Positions 60,390 through 64,000 of a DNA stretch of 64,000 nt are shown piece by piece. Under the pieces are notes generated by a model. The model was not told where the DNA came from, searched no databases, and saw only the letters and a list, made by a program, of their open reading frames with translations. Numbering within the stretch: the first letter of the stretch is position 1; every line of letters begins with the position of its first letter. The stretch is from Rhodobacterales bacterium HTCC2255 (GTDB lineage Bacteria; Pseudomonadota; Alphaproteobacteria; Rhodobacterales; Rhodobacteraceae): NCBI GenBank assembly GCA_000153745.1, contig DS022282.1, positions 788,027-852,026 of the forward strand. The letters run 5' to 3'. A program made the position numbers and the translations under genes.

Positions 60390-61115
60390 ATGGATGACAC
60401 AACTCAAATTAGTGATTTTCGAAAACGTATACTACAAGATCCAGAAGCATTGTTAAACGATAGAGAAGTTATGCGTGCATTAATTTCTGCAAGTTCAAGT
60501 AATGCTCCAACAAATGTAATAGATTTAAAAAGTGTAGTATTAAAGCGCTTAGAAGGTCGTGTTGAGGAGATTGAAGGGCAAAATAGCAATATCATATCTG
60601 CAGCATATAAAAATATTTCAACAACAACTAAAGTACACTCTGCTATCTTAGATGCTCTAGAGCCTAAAACTTTTACTGAATTTTTACATTTTTTAAAAAC
60701 AGATTGGGCTAGTTCTTTGAACATTGATGTAGCCAGATTATGTTTAGAAGCGCCATCCATTAACCAAGAAGATATACCTCAACTCGAGATAGAATTTGGA
60801 CCCAGTGTAGTTTTTCTTCAAGAAGGTGAAATTGATCACTATATTTCCTTGGGGCAAGATAGTGATCCACGTCCCGTTACATTGCGCCAAATAAGGAAAG
60901 GTGCTTCAAATATTTATAACGATATTGCACCTAAGCTTAGGTCTGAAGCTCTAATGAAACTAGATTTGGGTCAAGGAAATTCACCAGGATTGCTTTTATT
61001 AGGTTCAATTAATTCAGACCAGTTCTTACCAAACATGGGAACAGATTTATTTGTATTTTATGGGTCAATTTTTGAAAAGATTATGCAACGATGGTTTTTT
61101 AATGGGCAATCTTAA
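60390..61115 (+). CDS. DUF484 family protein
   Basis: A 241-residue GAF-like cytoplasmic protein. The start DFRKRILQDPEALLNDREVMRAL (motif core DPEALLNDREVM) and the late LLLLGSINSDQFLPNMGTDLFVF are typical of DUF484, which in many proteobacteria is encoded directly before xerC. It overlaps xerC by 14 bases. The function is not known; it may support recombination or division. GAGAAAT precedes the ATG. Confidence 0.9.
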   Translation: MDDTTQISDFRKRILQDPEALLNDREVMRALISASSSNAPTNVIDLKSVVLKRLEGRVEEIEGQNSNIISAAYKNISTTTKVHSAILDALEPKTFTEFLHFLKTDWASSLNIDVARLCLEAPSINQEDIPQLEIEFGPSVVFLQEGEIDHYISLGQDSDPRPVTLRQIRKGASNIYNDIAPKLRSEALMKLDLGQGNSPGLLLLGSINSDQFLPNMGTDLFVFYGSIFEKIMQRWFFNGQS

Positions 61116-62019
61116 TGGCGGAATAGATTTAATGGAAAATTGGCTGTCTAGCCTCTCTGCAGTTGGTGGAAGGGCTGAAAAAACTATTGATGCATATCGT
61201 CATGATGTATCACACTTTATTCATTTTCTTTCTCAACATAATGGAAAAATGCCATCAAAAGCTATTTTATCAAAAGTTAGCGTTAAAGACATGCGATCAT
61301 GGATATCACATGCAAGGAGGTCCGGATTGTCACCTCGCTCTCTTGCAAGGGCATTATCAGCAATTAAAAGTTTTTATCGTTGGATGGGTCAAACATATGG
61401 TGTTTCAACAACAGCTGTACTTTCTACTCGAACACCAAAATTTGAGAAACCACTTCCACGTCCAGTAAAAAAATCAGATGCAAAAGATCTTATTAAACAG
61501 ATAGACCTGCAATCTGAGCATGAATGGATAAATGCGCGAAACGTTGCAGTTATAACATTATTATATGGATGTGGATTACGTATATCCGAAGCTCTGTCTA
61601 TTACATTTGATAAAACACCACTTCCTGAAGTTTTGAAAATCATAGGTAAGGGTAACAAAGAAAGGATCGTACCAATCTTACCAGTAGCCAAAGCTGCAGT
61701 TAAAAATTATTTAAAATGCTGCCCCTATTCTTTTTTACCAAATGACCGGTTATTCAAAGGCGCAAGGGGTGGCCCATTAAATCAACGCTTAATCAGAAAA
61801 GTAATGGAACAAACCAGAATTCAGTTAGGCTTGCCATCAACTGCAACGCCACATTCTATGCGCCATTCATTTGCAACCCACCTCTTGGAAGCAGGTGGAG
61901 ATTTAAGGGTGATACAAGAGTTACTTGGCCATGCATCTCTCTCTTCCACTCAAGCATATACTGCAGTTGATCAAACTCGGTTAATGGATGTTTATAAAAA
62001 AGCACACCCTAAAGCATGA
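61102..62019 (+). CDS. xerC: tyrosine recombinase XerC
   Basis: XerC resolves chromosome dimers at dif sites with XerD and FtsK. The N-terminal SAM-like domain covers residues 10-100; catalytic residues are R in LLYGCGLRISEAL, K in GKGNKERIVP, HxxR in PHSMRHSFATHLLEAGGD, H in LLGHASLSST and the tyrosine in TQAYTAVD. The ATG at 61102 overlaps the DUF484 stop; 61132 is also possible. Length about 305 residues. The paired xerD and dif are not seen in this window. Confidence 0.92.
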   Translation: MGNLNGGIDLMENWLSSLSAVGGRAEKTIDAYRHDVSHFIHFLSQHNGKMPSKAILSKVSVKDMRSWISHARRSGLSPRSLARALSAIKSFYRWMGQTYGVSTTAVLSTRTPKFEKPLPRPVKKSDAKDLIKQIDLQSEHEWINARNVAVITLLYGCGLRISEALSITFDKTPLPEVLKIIGKGNKERIVPILPVAKAAVKNYLKCCPYSFLPNDRLFKGARGGPLNQRLIRKVMEQTRIQLGLPSTATPHSMRHSFATHLLEAGGDLRVIQELLGHASLSSTQAYTAVDQTRLMDVYKKAHPKA

Positions 62020-62065
62020 TAAATCTAGTAGTTGAGTTTTTCTTAAACTCCTATATTAAGCCCCA

Positions 62066-62761
62066 ATGACATCACATGTAAAAGCTCTTTTAGTTCATTA
62101 TTTGACCGCTACAGGCGCAGTTTTTGCAATGCTAGCAATGCTTGCTGCAGTTGGAAGCAACTGGGATATGATGTTTTTATGGTTAGTTATAGCATTTTTT
62201 GTAGACGGCATAGATGGACCATTGGCAAGACATTATAATGTCAAAGATAATGCATCAGAGTATGATGGCGTCTTGTTAGATTTAATAATTGATTACTTAA
62301 CATATGTATTTATACCAGCATATGCGCTCTTTCAGTCTGGCTTATTAGATGGATGGACTGGCTGGGTTACTATAATAATAATCACATTTACTTCCGCATT
62401 ATATTTTGCTGACACAAGAATGAAAACAAAGGATAATTCCTTTTCTGGTTTTCCTGGATGTTGGAATATGTTTGCAGTCGTTGTTTTTGCAACTCATCCA
62501 AATTTCTATATTATTTTAGCTTTAGTAATAATACTCGCTGCTTCAATGTTTACACCCCTGAAATTCATTCACCCTGTCAGAACACAAAGGTGGCGATCAA
62601 TAAGTTTACCAATTGCTATAATTTGGACTGCACTTGCTGGTGTATCTGCCTGGACAAACTTTAATGCAGGACCGCTTATTACAACTGCACTAGCAATAAC
62701 TTCAGTTTACTTATTAACGGTTGGGATTGTACAACAGTTTCTTCCAGCTAAAGACGAGTAA
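62066..62761 (+). CDS. pcs: phosphatidylcholine synthase
   Basis: Pcs joins choline and CDP-diacylglycerol to make phosphatidylcholine in one step, a route found mainly in host- and plant-associated and marine alphaproteobacteria. It is a membrane CDP-alcohol phosphatidyltransferase; the motif appears as VDGIDGPLAR then EYDGVLLDLIIDYL, the D-G-x2-D-G-x2-A-R...D-x3-D arrangement. Length 231 residues with about eight hydrophobic segments. It implies the cell takes up or makes choline. The 3' end overlaps the EamA gene by 14 bases. Confidence 0.92.
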   Translation: MTSHVKALLVHYLTATGAVFAMLAMLAAVGSNWDMMFLWLVIAFFVDGIDGPLARHYNVKDNASEYDGVLLDLIIDYLTYVFIPAYALFQSGLLDGWTGWVTIIIITFTSALYFADTRMKTKDNSFSGFPGCWNMFAVVVFATHPNFYIILALVIILAASMFTPLKFIHPVRTQRWRSISLPIAIIWTALAGVSAWTNFNAGPLITTALAITSVYLLTVGIVQQFLPAKDE

Positions 62762-63584
62762 TAATAATACCAAATACAATTATTAAAGAAGCAATAATTT
62801 TACTCTTACCCATACTTTCTTTAAAAAATAAAACGCCTATCAAAACTGCAAATAATACCGACGTTTCACGCAATGCAGCTACTAATGCTATTGGAGCAAT
62901 TGTCATTGCCCAGACCGCTATCCAATAGGCTAAAACTGATGCCGAACCTGCAATTAATCCCAGAATCCAAACTGATATTTTTTTTGGTATAATACTCAAA
63001 CCTCTTTTAAAAAAAGCATAAAACATAAATACAACTGCATCTAAGAAAAACAACCAACCAATATAACTTGTAACATCACCAGATGCTCTTGCACCAAGGC
63101 CATCGGTAATAGAATAGCCTGCAGTTCCAATTGCCGAACACAATGCAAATGGTAACAACGCAACTGTTTCTTTATTACTAAATACACCAATACCAAGGAT
63201 AAAAATCCCTATTCCGATTGCAATAATTGAAAAAATATCCTGATTGGAAATGGCATCTATTATAAAAATAGAACTCAAAACTAAAACTAGTAATGGTGCA
63301 GTTCCGCGCGCAATTGGATAAACACGACTGAGATCACCTTGTTCATATGCACTAGTTAAGAATAATTTATACCATAAGTGAAACCCTACTGAAGCAATCA
63401 ACCATGGCCATGCTTCGGCATTAGGTAATGGGAATAATATAAGTAGAATAAACCCAATTATACCATGAGCTAATGACAGCAATACCATACCTTGAAGTTT
63501 GTCATCACCAAATTTGATTATAGCGTTCCATGATGCGTGTAGTATTGCAGCAAATAATACAGCAATAAAAACGCTTAGGGACAT
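62748..63584 (-). CDS. EamA/DMT-family transporter
   Basis: A drug/metabolite-type transporter with about ten membrane helices in two similar halves (EamA domains). Short family-typical parts are LHASWNAIIKFG, VYPIARGTAPLLVLVLS and the second-half ALVAALRETSVLFAVLIG. Length 278 residues. Substrate and direction unknown; many members export amino acids or metabolites. It lies 4 bases after the ileS stop and is likely in one transcript with it. Confidence 0.87.
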   Translation of the reverse strand: MSLSVFIAVLFAAILHASWNAIIKFGDDKLQGMVLLSLAHGIIGFILLILFPLPNAEAWPWLIASVGFHLWYKLFLTSAYEQGDLSRVYPIARGTAPLLVLVLSSIFIIDAISNQDIFSIIAIGIGIFILGIGVFSNKETVALLPFALCSAIGTAGYSITDGLGARASGDVTSYIGWLFFLDAVVFMFYAFFKRGLSIIPKKISVWILGLIAGSASVLAYWIAVWAMTIAPIALVAALRETSVLFAVLIGVLFFKESMGKSKIIASLIIVFGIIITRL

Positions 63585-63588
63585 ATCT

Positions 63589-64000
63589 TTAACCTAACGC
63601 ATCACTACACCGTTGGCAGCAACCATCATGTTTTTGTTTACCAACTTGTGAGTTAATCTTCCAACAGCGCATACACTTTTCACCATCAGCTTTCTTAAAA
63701 ATTACTTCAATATCGGGCACATCATCAAGCCTAAAGCCTTGAGCCGATGGTTTACCATCAATCAATTTGATATCTGATGTAATACAAATATCTGCGAAAT
63801 CTACTGTCTCTGATAGGCTCTTTAAATCAACATTTGAGTTGAAATACACTTCTGGCGCAGCTTCAAGAGAAGAGCCAATATTCTTTGCTGTTCGCTCTAC
63901 TTCAATTGCTCCTGTCACAACACGTCTAACATTTCGGATAGCTTCCCATTTTGAAGCTACTTTTCCATTCAACCAATCAGACGATGTCTCAGGTATATCA
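63589..64000 (-). CDS. ileS: isoleucyl-tRNA synthetase, C-terminal end only
   Basis: The last 137 codons of a gene that begins beyond the right edge. The frame runs open to the window end (about 63999). It reads DIPETSSDWLNGKVASKWE, then RRVVTGAIEVERTAKNIGSSLEA, part of the anticodon-binding region, and ends in the C-terminal zinc finger CMRCWKINSQ and CCQRCSDALG. These Cys pairs are diagnostic for bacterial IleS. The upstream part, with HIGH and KMSKS motifs, is outside the window. Confidence 0.95.
   Translation of the reverse strand, partial: DIPETSSDWLNGKVASKWEAIRNVRRVVTGAIEVERTAKNIGSSLEAAPEVYFNSNVDLKSLSETVDFADICITSDIKLIDGKPSAQGFRLDDVPDIEVIFKKADGEKCMRCWKINSQVGKQKHDGCCQRCSDALG

Overview
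The window reads as a contiguous piece of chromosome from an AT-rich alphaproteobacterium, most likely a streamlined marine member of the Rhodobacterales (roseobacter type). Pointers are a roughly 1,200-residue B12-dependent ribonucleotide reductase, the olsB-olsA ornithine-lipid pair together with phosphatidylcholine synthase, a Fur/Mur regulator without CxxC zinc motifs, a fused ATP sulfurylase/APS kinase, the F1-only operon atpHAGDC, the Hsp20-DUF1150 pair, and DUF2125, DUF2161, DUF3553 and DUF484 genes. The genus is inference; no rRNA is present to settle it. Coding density is very high and six convergent pairs overlap at their 3' ends. I see no insertion sequence, prophage, CRISPR array or integron.

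Layout. 0-4.4 kb: the end of an AMP-forming acyl-CoA ligase and a thiolase-like gene converge on the biotin transporter bioM-bioN-bioY, followed by an MFS exporter. 4.4-8.6 kb: nrdJ with a long upstream region holding a DnaA box and an NrdR-like site, then tRNA-Pro. 8.6-15.9 kb: DUF192, pdxH, fabI, gpt, a glutamate-type dehydrogenase, a trans-sulfuration PLP enzyme, an M20 amidohydrolase and mazG. 15.9-19 kb: an orphan iron-binding protein behind a striking double palindrome, Fur/Mur and enolase. 19-25.4 kb: fatty-acid desaturase, a ThiE-like protein, ornithine-lipid genes, DUF3553, gamma carbonic anhydrase, gmk and class II DAHP synthase. 25.6-29.1 kb: a GlxA-type regulator, the sulfate-activation gene (broken by a one-base frameshift), DUF1150 and Hsp20.

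29.1-43.9 kb: purEK, groES-groEL under a perfect CIRCE element, a HAD phosphatase, ribF, DUF2161, a YcgN-type cysteine-cluster protein, threonine aldolase, a 2-hydroxychromene-2-carboxylate isomerase-like protein, prs and atpHAGDC. 44-51 kb: a secreted M16 peptidase with an inactive M16 partner, a methyltransferase, gloB and clpA. 51-64 kb: a MotA/ExbB plus MotB/OmpA-type motor pair whose OmpA partner carries six tandem 14-residue repeats in a very long coiled coil, then a ChaC-like cyclotransferase, DUF2125, tyrA-hisC, priA, DUF484-xerC, pcs, an EamA exporter and the end of ileS.

Most genes are housekeeping. The items most worth a second look are the motor-like pair (51.1-54.2 kb), the palindromic operator pair before the iron-binding protein, the biotin-transport/ligase/thiolase cluster with a thiolase lacking usual catalytic residues, the sulfurylase frameshift, and a DUF192 gene with no ordinary start codon, apparently coupled to pdxH by an ATAG overlap. 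Start codons were often moved from the longest possible start to an internal one that has a ribosome binding site and a family-like N-terminus; each entry says so. Functions rest on motif recognition by eye, not on database searches.
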